The position numbers and the translations under genes were made by a program. Shown here piece by piece: positions 1-5,850 of a stretch of DNA of 5,850 nt. Every line of letters starts with the position of its first letter. The first letter of the stretch is position 1. The DNA comes from Candidatus Neomicrothrix sp. UBA4542 (GTDB lineage Bacteria; Actinomycetota; Acidimicrobiia; Acidimicrobiales; Poriferisodalaceae): positions 1 through 5,850 of the forward strand of contig DGLO01000112.1 in NCBI GenBank assembly GCA_002388005.1, given 5' to 3'. The notes under the pieces were generated by a model. It was not told the origin of the DNA, made no database searches, and saw only the letters and a program-made list of their open reading frames with translations.

Positions 1-1008
1 AAAGATGTAGGCCAGGCAAAATCTGGTGAGACAGTCACGACCGCCGCCGACCCTGCAGATCAACCCCTCGATGGGTACGAAGACCCCAAGCCAATGGTGT
101 TCTGTGGGCTGTATCCCGTGGACGGTGACGAATATCCAGATTTGCGAGACGCGCTCCACAAACTGAAGCTCAACGACGCATCAGTCACGTTTGAACCCGA
201 AACATCGGGCGCTCTTGGTTTCGGTTTCAGATGCGGCTTCCTGGGGCTACTACATATGGAGATCGTGCGTGAACGACTTGAACGAGAATTTGACTTATCT
301 CTCATCGCGACCGCCCCATCGGTCGCCTACAAAGTCACCCTCGAGGACGGCTCCACCATTGCTGTCGATAACCCCTCCGAGCTTCCCGAGATGGGAACGG
401 TCGAAACCATAGAGGAGCCCATGCTTCGCATAAGTGTCCTCACACCCGCCAATTACACGGGAACCGTTATGGAGCTTTGTCAAGGAAGCAGAGGAACGAT
501 GATCCGAATGGAATATCTATCGCCCGAACGAGTCGAGCTGCACTATGAGATCCCCTTAGCCGAGGTCGTTACGAACTTCTTTGATCAACTTAAAAGTCGC
601 ACACAGGGCTACGCGAGCCTCGATTATGAACCTGCCGGATACCAAGCCGACAAACTGGTCAAAGTCGAAATATTACTTAACGGCGATCCCGTTGACGCCT
701 TCTCCACCATTGTCCACAGCGACAACGCCTACGACTACGGGCGACGCATGGCAGAAAAACTTCGAGAACTTATCCCACGTCAGATGTTCGATGTGCCAAT
801 CCAAGCAGCAATCGGGGGCAGAATCATTGCCCGAGAAACCGTAAAAGCGAAACGCAAAGATGTGTTAGCAAAGTGCTACGGCGGCGACATCACCAGAAAA
901 CGCAAACTGTTAGAACAACAAAAAAAGGGCAAGAAAAAGATGAAAGCCATAGGTCGAGTCGAAGTGCCCAACGAAGCTTTCGTATCGGCATTGCGTCTAG
1001 AGGAATAG
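1..1008 (+). CDS. lepA: Elongation factor 4 / LepA, C-terminal part (5' end outside window)
   Basis: The reading frame is open from the first base, so the gene begins upstream. The 335 visible residues align with about the last 335 of the roughly 600-residue LepA. The N-terminal GTPase domain lies outside the window. Visible are the end of the second domain (KDVGQAKSGETVT at the very start), the EF-G-like domains with the hallmark GFGFRCGFLGLLHMEI (about residues 74-89 of the fragment), the RGYASLDY-like block (QGYASLDYEP) and IPRQMFDVPIQAAIG. The LepA-specific C-terminal domain has LAKCYGGDITRKRKLL (about 289-304) followed by a lysine-rich stretch. LepA is a ribosome-binding translational GTPase that acts in the cytoplasm and is linked to 30S biogenesis and to translation under stress. 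The C-terminus is intact and ends at the usual place. No T-rich hairpin terminator follows it. Identification is very secure; the domains outside the window cannot be judged. Confidence 0.97.
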   Translation, partial: KDVGQAKSGETVTTAADPADQPLDGYEDPKPMVFCGLYPVDGDEYPDLRDALHKLKLNDASVTFEPETSGALGFGFRCGFLGLLHMEIVRERLEREFDLSLIATAPSVAYKVTLEDGSTIAVDNPSELPEMGTVETIEEPMLRISVLTPANYTGTVMELCQGSRGTMIRMEYLSPERVELHYEIPLAEVVTNFFDQLKSRTQGYASLDYEPAGYQADKLVKVEILLNGDPVDAFSTIVHSDNAYDYGRRMAEKLRELIPRQMFDVPIQAAIGGRIIARETVKAKRKDVLAKCYGGDITRKRKLLEQQKKGKKKMKAIGRVEVPNEAFVSALRLEE

Positions 1009-1051
1009 TCTCCGTTCGAGAAAGAATGTGCTTCCTAATTCCACGATGCGC

Positions 1052-1069
1052 CTAGTATTCGTCCACTAG
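1052..1069. promoter_or_regulatory. Small inverted repeat in the lepA-hrcA gap, possible operator
   Basis: The 92-base gap between lepA and hrcA contains CTAGT, eight bases, then ACTAG, a perfect 5-base inverted repeat. A weak -10-like hexamer TAGTAT (1053-1058) lies inside it, but I find no convincing -35 box upstream. It ends 31 bases before the hrcA GTG. It does not resemble CIRCE (TTAGCACTC-N9-GAGTGCTAA) or the HspR-binding HAIR element. Arms this short can arise by chance, so an operator role is only a guess. Confidence 0.2.
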
Positions 1070-1100
1070 ATCATCCTCAGGTTGACGGACAGGGCCGGAC

Positions 1101-2108
1101 GTGGACGAACGCAAGGCGGCAGTGTTACGAGCTGTCGTGGAAAGTTTTATCGACACCGCTCAGCCTGTCGGATCGCGCGCTGTCTCAGATCTATCTGACC
1201 TCGATGTGTCAGCAGCAACGATCCGAAACGAAATGGCGAGCCTAGAGGCTGATGGCTATCTCGCACAGCCACACACAAGTGCTGGACGAGTACCCACCGA
1301 TGCCGGATATCGCTATTTCGTGGACCGCCTCGGGCCAGGTCATCTGGGCGAAGCTGAGACTCGACAGATCAGTTCTTTTTTTCGACACGCACAAGGTCAA
1401 ATTGAACAACGACTTGCAGATACCACTCGACTTCTATCGCAACTCACTGCCTACGCAGCGGTGGTTGTTGGACCTTCACACGATCCAGCTACCGTCCGAT
1501 CAGCGCAACTTGTTGATCTGGGCGCGAACCGACTGCTACTCGTGATCGTGACATCTTCGGGATCCATCGACCGCTCCATGATCGAACTTGTTCCCGGGGC
1601 TGAAGTCGACCCTTCTCACATAGCCGCTGCCTCCGCTGCTCTCAACGGCGCCCTCGTAGGAACCTATCTCGGCAGCATCCCTACCGTTGAACCCACCGGT
1701 CAGTTCGAAGTAGATGACCTCGTAGCGACAACCCTTGCCGCGTTAACACCTTTGTCGCATCAAACTGGAGAACTGTATGTTGGCGGTGCCGCGAACATGG
1801 CAGGGCAATTCGATGCGGTCTCGACCGTAAAGTCAGTCCTGGCGGTACTCGAAGAACAACTCCTGGTAGTCAGCCTCTTGGGTGATCTAGTCGAACGAGG
1901 GTTGACCGTCGCCATTGGCACAGAAACTGGAGTCGCACCCCTCTCTCAATGCGCGGTGGTTGTTGCGCCCTACAAGGTCGATGGTGAACAGATCGGTAGT
2001 ATTGGACTTCTGGGACCAACCCGCATGGACTATCCGAAGGCACTGGCGGCAGTACACGTAGTCAGTAGCCGGCTCGGTGAATCTCTGGGTGAGCCGCACG
2101 AGGACTGA
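1101..2108 (+). CDS. hrcA: Heat-inducible transcription repressor HrcA
   Basis: This 335-residue protein is the usual length for HrcA, the repressor that binds CIRCE operators upstream of chaperone genes and is kept active by GroEL. The N-terminal winged helix (about 1-75) carries the family blocks QPVGSRAVS (21-29), SAATIRNEM (37-45) and TSAGRVPTDAGYRYFVD (59-75). The middle is a GAF-like region with a dimerisation insert, which is weakly conserved. The C-terminal block holds IGTETG (272-277) and IGLLGPTRMDY (301-311), both typical. GTG is the start: an in-frame TGA at 1083-1085 rules out anything further upstream, the next in-frame ATG is residue 45 inside the DNA-binding domain, and AGGG at 1091-1094 is a weak ribosome site six bases ahead. 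The gene ends eight bases before dnaJ, so the two are very probably co-transcribed. No CIRCE is visible upstream, so autoregulation is not supported by this sequence. Confidence 0.96.
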   Translation: MDERKAAVLRAVVESFIDTAQPVGSRAVSDLSDLDVSAATIRNEMASLEADGYLAQPHTSAGRVPTDAGYRYFVDRLGPGHLGEAETRQISSFFRHAQGQIEQRLADTTRLLSQLTAYAAVVVGPSHDPATVRSAQLVDLGANRLLLVIVTSSGSIDRSMIELVPGAEVDPSHIAAASAALNGALVGTYLGSIPTVEPTGQFEVDDLVATTLAALTPLSHQTGELYVGGAANMAGQFDAVSTVKSVLAVLEEQLLVVSLLGDLVERGLTVAIGTETGVAPLSQCAVVVAPYKVDGEQIGSIGLLGPTRMDYPKALAAVHVVSSRLGESLGEPHED

Positions 2109-2116
2109 AACAGCTC

Positions 2117-3244
2117 ATGGCAACTGACTACTACGAGTTGTTGGGAGTCGGTCGCGACGCATCGTCGGACGACCTCAAACGCGCCTACCGTCAACTCGCA
2201 CGCGAGTTCCATCCCGACGCGAATCCCAACGACGCGCAAGCCGAAGCGAAATTCAAAGAAATCAGCGAGGCGTACGCAGTTCTGTCCGACGACGAAGCTC
2301 GAGCCCGATATGACCAGTTTGGTCACGAAGGCCTTCGAAGCGGAGGAATGGGGGGCGACCCCTTCAACTTCGATCTGAACGATATTTTCGAAAACTTTTT
2401 CGGGGGGAATCCGTTTGGAGGTGGCAGGAATCGGAGACCCTCAGGACCGCCGCCGGGTGAAGATCAGGAGATAATGCTCGATCTGGCTTTCGACGAAGCA
2501 GTCTTCGGTGTTGACAAGAAAGTCGAGATACAAACCGCGGTTGCCTGCGATAACTGTGCGGGCTCAGGAGCAGCAAAAGGAACCACGGCGCGCAGTTGCA
2601 CCGCCTGCGGAGGAGTTGGTCAGGTGCGTCAAATGCGACAGAGCCTTCTCGGGCAAATGGTGACCACCGCACCCTGTCCTACGTGTGCCGGATTAGGAGA
2701 AGAAATAGCGGATCCCTGCCAAATCTGCCGCGGAGAAGGTCGACACCGCGACACCATGTCGTATGAGGTGAGAGTCCCACCAGGTATTGATAGTGGATCC
2801 ACGCTCCGTCTCACCGGTCGCGGTGCGGCGGGCCCGAGAGGAGGACCCTCAGGTGACCTCTACGTTCATCTCCGAGTAGAGGACTCTGACACATTCGTCA
2901 GAGACGGAGACACCCTGCACGCCGAACTTCACGTCACGATGCTGCAAGCTGCTTTAGGTGCTCGAATCGACTTCGAAACTCTCGACGGAGTTGTGGAACT
3001 AGCAGTTCCGCCGGGAACGCAACCTGGCGAGGTCTTTCGGCTACGCGACTACGGGGTGCCACGATTAGAAGGTCGGGGAAGAGGACGCGGCGAATTGCTC
3101 GTCTCCATCAAAGTCGCAGTTCCTTCGAAATTATCCAAAGACGATGAAGAACAGCTCAGACAAATAGCAGAACGACGCGGCGAAAAAGTCGCCGACCCAG
3201 GAGACCGAACGGTCCTGGGAAAAATCCGGTCGGCGTTCCAGTAG
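2117..3244 (+). CDS. dnaJ: Chaperone protein DnaJ (Hsp40, type I)
   Basis: This is a complete 375-residue type I Hsp40, the co-chaperone that delivers unfolded clients to DnaK and stimulates its ATPase in the cytoplasm. The J domain (about 3-70) has the essential HPD at 32-34. A Gly/Phe-rich linker (about 70-115) contains the DIF motif (89-91) in NDIFENFFGG. The zinc region has all four CxxCxGxG motifs, at 144-151, 161-168, 187-194 and 201-208, so both zinc sites look intact. Two C-terminal substrate-binding domains follow, ending in LGKIRSAFQ, which resembles the actinobacterial DnaJ2 end. Location beside hrcA rather than beside dnaK-grpE also fits the second DnaJ paralogue of actinobacteria. 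The ribosome site is poor (AGGAC at 2101-2105, 11 bases ahead), so translational coupling to hrcA, whose stop is eight bases away, is likely. No key residue is missing. Confidence 0.97.
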   Translation: MATDYYELLGVGRDASSDDLKRAYRQLAREFHPDANPNDAQAEAKFKEISEAYAVLSDDEARARYDQFGHEGLRSGGMGGDPFNFDLNDIFENFFGGNPFGGGRNRRPSGPPPGEDQEIMLDLAFDEAVFGVDKKVEIQTAVACDNCAGSGAAKGTTARSCTACGGVGQVRQMRQSLLGQMVTTAPCPTCAGLGEEIADPCQICRGEGRHRDTMSYEVRVPPGIDSGSTLRLTGRGAAGPRGGPSGDLYVHLRVEDSDTFVRDGDTLHAELHVTMLQAALGARIDFETLDGVVELAVPPGTQPGEVFRLRDYGVPRLEGRGRGRGELLVSIKVAVPSKLSKDDEEQLRQIAERRGEKVADPGDRTVLGKIRSAFQ

Positions 3245-3251
3245 GCCATCT

Positions 3252-3947
3252 ATGGGCTCCCTCCCAGATGGAACGTCAGGTCCGCACGTTTTTGTGCGAG
3301 ATCTCGAAGCCCCGGAACTTTCCGATGAAGACCTCCACCATTTGAGGCGCGTGCTTCGACTTCGAAAAGGAGATCCGCTCACGATCAGTGACGGCGACCA
3401 CCGCTGGCGTCAAGCAGCATTCGACGCTTCACCGAAGATAACTGGAGACATCATCGAAGTACCCGCGCCCTCCCCGCCGATCACCATCGGCTTCGTCGTC
3501 CCCAAAGGCGACCGGCCAGCATGGATAGTCCAAAAATTGACCGAAATAGGTGTTGACGAAATTCACTTGCTTGCATCATCGCGATCAATAGTGAAGTGGG
3601 AACCCAACAAAGCCGAACAACAGCGAAGTCGACTCGTCCGCGTCGCTCGGGAAGCCGCAATGCAATCCCGGCAAGTCAAAGTCCCCACCATTAGACCAAT
3701 ACGCGACATCGGCGAAGCATCATTTGTGTCCGACGCAACACTTGCCCACCGAGGCGGGGGCCAACTCACCCTTGAGCGTCCCATCATTTACATCGGACCA
3801 GAGGGAGGATGGGAAGCATCTGAGATCGGCGACAAACCCACAGTGTCACTTGGTTCATCAGTCCTTCGGGCCGAAACGGCGGCAGTGGCCGCGGCGTCCG
3901 CACTTGCTTTACTTCGCTCGGACTTGCTCGACAACCACTCTCCGTGA
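3252..3947 (+). CDS. rsmE: 16S rRNA (uracil1498-N3)-methyltransferase RsmE
   Basis: RsmE uses S-adenosylmethionine to methylate N3 of U1498 in helix 44 of 16S rRNA, near the decoding centre. The N-terminal PUA-like RNA-binding domain (about 1-70) shows PHVFVRD and HHLRRVLRLRKGD (29-41). The C-terminal SPOUT (trefoil-knot) domain shows VVPKGDRPAWIVQKLTEIGV (82-101), the block AREAAMQSRQVKVPTI (132-147), and the two knot motifs that form the cofactor pocket: IGPEGGW (171-177) and LGSSVLRAETAA (190-201). At 231 residues it is slightly shorter than the usual 240-250, but every core motif is present. The gene starts seven bases after dnaJ and has no good ribosome site of its own (TAGG at 3242-3245 at most), which implies coupling to dnaJ. 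The dnaJ-rsmE pair is common in many bacteria. Confidence 0.95.
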   Translation: MGSLPDGTSGPHVFVRDLEAPELSDEDLHHLRRVLRLRKGDPLTISDGDHRWRQAAFDASPKITGDIIEVPAPSPPITIGFVVPKGDRPAWIVQKLTEIGVDEIHLLASSRSIVKWEPNKAEQQRSRLVRVAREAAMQSRQVKVPTIRPIRDIGEASFVSDATLAHRGGGQLTLERPIIYIGPEGGWEASEIGDKPTVSLGSSVLRAETAAVAAASALALLRSDLLDNHSP

Positions 3948-3977
3948 ACTATGGTCACAGATGTTCGAGCGATGAGC

Positions 3978-3982
3978 AGGAG
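3978..3982 (+). promoter_or_regulatory. Ribosome binding site for the BldD-like gene
   Basis: AGGAG lies five bases before GTG 3988 and 14 bases before the alternative in-frame ATG at 3997. The spacing favours the GTG start. An in-frame TGA at 3973-3975 excludes longer forms. This is the best Shine-Dalgarno in the window and suggests that translation starts independently here, unlike the closely packed genes before it. Confidence 0.7.
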
Positions 3983-3987
3983 CGGAC

Positions 3988-4500
3988 GTGGCCGAAATGA
4001 GCTTCACCGACGACTCAGTTGATGGAGAAAACTACAGCCTGAGAGTTGGCGAACGCCTCCGTCTGGTTCGTCGACAAAAGCGCATGTCCCTCCAAGAGGT
4101 GGAGGCCGAATCGACCCACGAATTCAAGGCGTCGGTGCTCGGAGCCTATGAACGCGGAGAACGAGCAATCTCAGTACCTCGGCTCTCGCGGCTCGCCAAC
4201 TTCTACGAAGTTCCCGTAGGTCAGCTACTTCCCCGAGGAGACGGCATTGCCGAGGACTCCAGCGTCACCTCGGACCGACAAGTCAGTATCGACCTAGACC
4301 GGCTCGCCCGAGTAGCCGGCGCAGAAGCTGCAGTACTAGGTCGCTTTCTCACCATGATTCAAGGCCAACGACGAGAATTCAACGGATCGTCTCTAACGAT
4401 TCGACGAGAAGACCTTCGAACTATCGCCTGCATTCTGGACACAACCTTAGACGAGGTCGCTGGTCGACTTGACGAGCTCGGCGTGCGGCTGGGTGCCTAA
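3988..4500 (+). CDS. BldD-family transcriptional regulator with variant c-di-GMP motif
   Basis: This 170-residue protein resembles Streptomyces BldD from end to end. In actinobacteria BldD is a global repressor of development that dimerises on DNA when its C-terminal domain binds tetrameric cyclic-di-GMP. The N-terminal XRE-type helix-turn-helix (about 17-82) contains VGERLRLVRRQKRMSLQEVE, VLGAYERGERAISVPRLSRLA and FYEVPVGQLLP, which follow the BldD pattern closely. After a linker, the C-terminal domain (about 98-168) contains QGQRREFNGSSLTIRREDLR. BldD's ligand signature is RGD-X8-RQDD. Here it reads RRE (128-130), eight residues, then RRED (139-142), so both arginines and the last aspartate are kept while the Asp of RGD is Glu. 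It is shorter than or similar to BldD and has no added domain. It follows rsmE by 40 bases and precedes the DUF2797 gene by 19. Streptomyces bldD sits elsewhere (near nusB and efp), so this could be a paralogue; I therefore give no symbol. Confidence 0.88.
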   Translation: MAEMSFTDDSVDGENYSLRVGERLRLVRRQKRMSLQEVEAESTHEFKASVLGAYERGERAISVPRLSRLANFYEVPVGQLLPRGDGIAEDSSVTSDRQVSIDLDRLARVAGAEAAVLGRFLTMIQGQRREFNGSSLTIRREDLRTIACILDTTLDEVAGRLDELGVRLGA

Positions 4501-4519
4501 AGAGCATCTAGATACCGAA

Positions 4520-5440
4520 ATGGCTTCCCAAGCCCACGACGTCTCTTACCTGACCGCCATCCACTGGCAGGACAACCAACCGCGGGTGCGAGTCCAAACC
4601 GATGAGACCCCTTCGACCGAAATCGTCGAGACCCAAGATCTACATCTCCGATTCCGAATCAACGATGACATACCACGTCGTTGTGTCGGTCGCATCGAAC
4701 GATCCACCGAAGGATCCGTCTACGTTGACTGTGAATCGCCGCCGACCACAGGACGACGCTGCGAACGCTGCCAAATAGTTGACAACATCGCCGCGGCCAA
4801 CATGCACCAAGCGCACCGAAAAGGGCGAGACGCCATAGATCAACGAATGGCCGCGTACCTGGAACATCCACACAGGCTGTACGTGGCCATATTCCGAGAT
4901 GGGTCAACCAAGATCGGTACAACGAGAGGAACCAGCGGTGGCCAAAGATTGGTTGAACAAGGAGCCTGGTTCGCTAAATACGTGGGTCATGTCGAAGACG
5001 GATTTCTGGTACGAGAACTCGAAGATCTTGTCAGCGAATCCCTGAATCTCGGCCAAGCAGTCGACACCAGAAAAAAGATCTCCGGTCACTTACGAGCCAA
5101 GGACGACAACGAACTTCAAAAGATCCTCGAAGGCGTAACTCTCGAAGTAAGGAAGGTCCTGAAAGCGCAGAATGTTGAGGGCTACTCACTCCTGAACGAG
5201 ACATGGTCTAACCCAGCCATAGACGACCCCCTTTGGCAAGATCTAGTTGCTTACCCCGCGACGCTTACCCATGGCGCTCACGAATTCACGATCCGCTCAA
5301 TGGTCGGCCGGCTTGCCGCTTGTACCCGAACTGGCATGACTGAAGTCTTCCTCCTTGATTTACAGCCGCTTCTGGGGCGCCCCCTTGAGCGTGGTGACTT
5401 CGAGCTCGACGAACTTGCTTTACAAGTGAGCCTCTTCTAA
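4520..5440 (+). CDS. DUF2797-family protein, possible zinc-binding, GIY-YIG-like core
   Basis: The function is unknown. The 306-residue protein fits the DUF2797 family as I remember it. It has an N-terminal beta-rich part beginning YLTAIHW, then Cys55, Cys71 and a CERC pair (Cys81, Cys84) that could bind metal. Next comes the most characteristic block: HRLYVAIFRDGSTKIGTTR (118-136), RLVEQGAWFA (143-152) and RELEDLV (165-171). A C-terminal part around VGRLAACTRTGMTEVFLLDL (262-281) resembles the closing beta domain of the family. The central block has the order of a GIY-YIG or T5orf172 fold (LYV, KIG, Arg, Glu), but that is my inference. No signal peptide or membrane segment is visible, so it is probably cytoplasmic. 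ATG 4520 is chosen because it falls just before the conserved start; in-frame TTG 4469 and GTG 4493 would overlap the BldD-like gene. No strong ribosome site precedes any of them. Its stop shares one base with the hemW start. Confidence 0.72.
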   Translation: MASQAHDVSYLTAIHWQDNQPRVRVQTDETPSTEIVETQDLHLRFRINDDIPRRCVGRIERSTEGSVYVDCESPPTTGRRCERCQIVDNIAAANMHQAHRKGRDAIDQRMAAYLEHPHRLYVAIFRDGSTKIGTTRGTSGGQRLVEQGAWFAKYVGHVEDGFLVRELEDLVSESLNLGQAVDTRKKISGHLRAKDDNELQKILEGVTLEVRKVLKAQNVEGYSLLNETWSNPAIDDPLWQDLVAYPATLTHGAHEFTIRSMVGRLAACTRTGMTEVFLLDLQPLLGRPLERGDFELDELALQVSLF

Positions 5441-5850
5441 TGACCTCCGAACAAAACGAAAGATTCGGCGTCTACCTTCACGTCCCTTTTTGTGTTCGAC
5501 GATGCGATTACTGCTCGTTCGCGACGTGGGCCGACCGCGGTCATCTCATCGAAACATATCTCGCCGCTTGTCAGACCCAAGCAAGAGCAGCCTCAACGAG
5601 TATCCCCGAGATCACGTCGGTGTTCATTGGCGGAGGCACCCCCAATCTGGTTCCCGCTGACCTACTGATGAACATTTTCCAAGAACTGCCCATAATTCCA
5701 AACGCCGAATTCACGGTTGAATGCAACCCGGATCTCGTTGATCCGCAGCAACTCGAAACCTATGTTGCCGCTGGAGTCAATCGCATAAGCCTCGGCGTTC
5801 AATCTATGGCTCCTCACGTACTTGCTTCTCTGGGACGTGACCACAATCCA
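5440..5850 (+). CDS. hemW: Heme chaperone HemW, radical SAM protein, N-terminal part (3' end outside window)
   Basis: The frame stays open to the last base, giving 137 residues of a protein usually about 380 long. It starts GVYLHVPFCVRRCDYCSF, where Cys18, Cys22 and Cys25 form the CxxxCxxC that holds the radical SAM 4Fe-4S cluster. The residue two after the last cysteine is Phe27, as in HemW. In the true oxygen-independent coproporphyrinogen oxidase HemN a cysteine stands there, so this should not be called a coproporphyrinogen dehydrogenase. The SAM-binding IGGGTP (66-71) and the blocks VECNPD and GVNRISLGVQSM follow. HemW binds heme and inserts it into client hemoproteins, such as respiratory enzymes. 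The ATG overlaps the TAA of the preceding gene by one base (TAATG), so translation is probably coupled to the DUF2797 gene. C-terminal domains cannot be seen. Confidence 0.93.
   Translation, partial: MTSEQNERFGVYLHVPFCVRRCDYCSFATWADRGHLIETYLAACQTQARAASTSIPEITSVFIGGGTPNLVPADLLMNIFQELPIIPNAEFTVECNPDLVDPQQLETYVAAGVNRISLGVQSMAPHVLASLGRDHNP

Noticed and set aside
921..927. A perfect A-AAA-AAG slippery heptamer in the lepA frame, with the -1 frame open to a stop at 1053-1055.
   Set aside because: It falls in the lysine-rich tail that LepA conserves as protein sequence. No upstream Shine-Dalgarno-like stimulator or compact downstream hairpin is visible, and the zero frame gives a normal C-terminus. 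Programmed frameshifting is not supported.
1376..1382. Run of seven T within hrcA, which could suggest a frameshift or sequencing error.
   Set aside because: The HrcA frame reads through it without disruption and the protein has normal length and motifs on both sides.
3944..3958. GTGA-N7-TCAC inverted repeat overlapping the rsmE stop, similar to a CRP/GlxR site.
   Set aside because: CRP-family sites have a six-base spacer in TGTGA-N6-TCACA; here the spacer is seven and the first T is missing. The short arms are easily due to chance.
4469..4519. Longer DUF2797 start at TTG 4469 or GTG 4493.
   Set aside because: Both overlap the end of the BldD-like gene, lack a good ribosome site, and add residues that look like an off-frame reading of that gene. 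ATG 4520 sits just before the family-like start.
5662..5844. Minus-strand open frame of 60 codons inside hemW.
   Set aside because: It is entirely opposite a clearly recognised radical SAM coding sequence and resembles no known family.

Overview
The window is a compact stretch of bacterial chromosome with seven protein genes, all on the + strand. In order they are: the 3' part of lepA, hrcA, dnaJ, rsmE, a BldD-like transcription factor, a DUF2797-family protein, and the 5' part of hemW. I see no RNA genes, insertion sequences, CRISPR arrays or phage genes. No gap between genes exceeds 92 bases.

Organism. The pairing of hrcA with a DnaJ2-type dnaJ and rsmE, plus a regulator that matches the Streptomyces BldD family along its whole length, points to the Actinomycetota. 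Base composition looks like a medium GC content (roughly mid-50s percent by eye, not counted). That is low for Streptomyces or Mycobacterium and would suit a deep-branching or aquatic lineage such as Acidimicrobiia. The phylum is fairly secure; the class is inference.

Layout. Positions 1-1008 encode the C-terminal part of the ribosomal GTPase LepA/EF4. A 92-base gap follows; it holds a small inverted repeat but no recognisable CIRCE element or terminator. hrcA (1101-2108), dnaJ (2117-3244) and rsmE (3252-3947) are separated by only 7-8 bases and look like one transcript: heat-shock repressor, Hsp40 co-chaperone and 16S rRNA m3U1498 methyltransferase. After 40 bases comes the BldD-like gene (3988-4500), which has the clearest Shine-Dalgarno in the window. 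Then come the DUF2797 gene (4520-5440) and hemW (from 5440), whose ATG shares one base with the preceding stop codon.

How they work together. The first half is a conserved translation and protein-quality-control cluster. In Streptomyces, as I recall it, hemW lies between lepA and hrcA. Here hemW is instead downstream of rsmE and is preceded by two genes not normally in this cluster. The most interesting part is this second module: a probable c-di-GMP-responsive BldD relative with an altered ligand motif, tightly linked to an uncharacterised protein with cysteine pairs and a GIY-YIG-like core, and to a heme chaperone. I do not see firm evidence of a wholly new system. The rest is ordinary housekeeping sequence.
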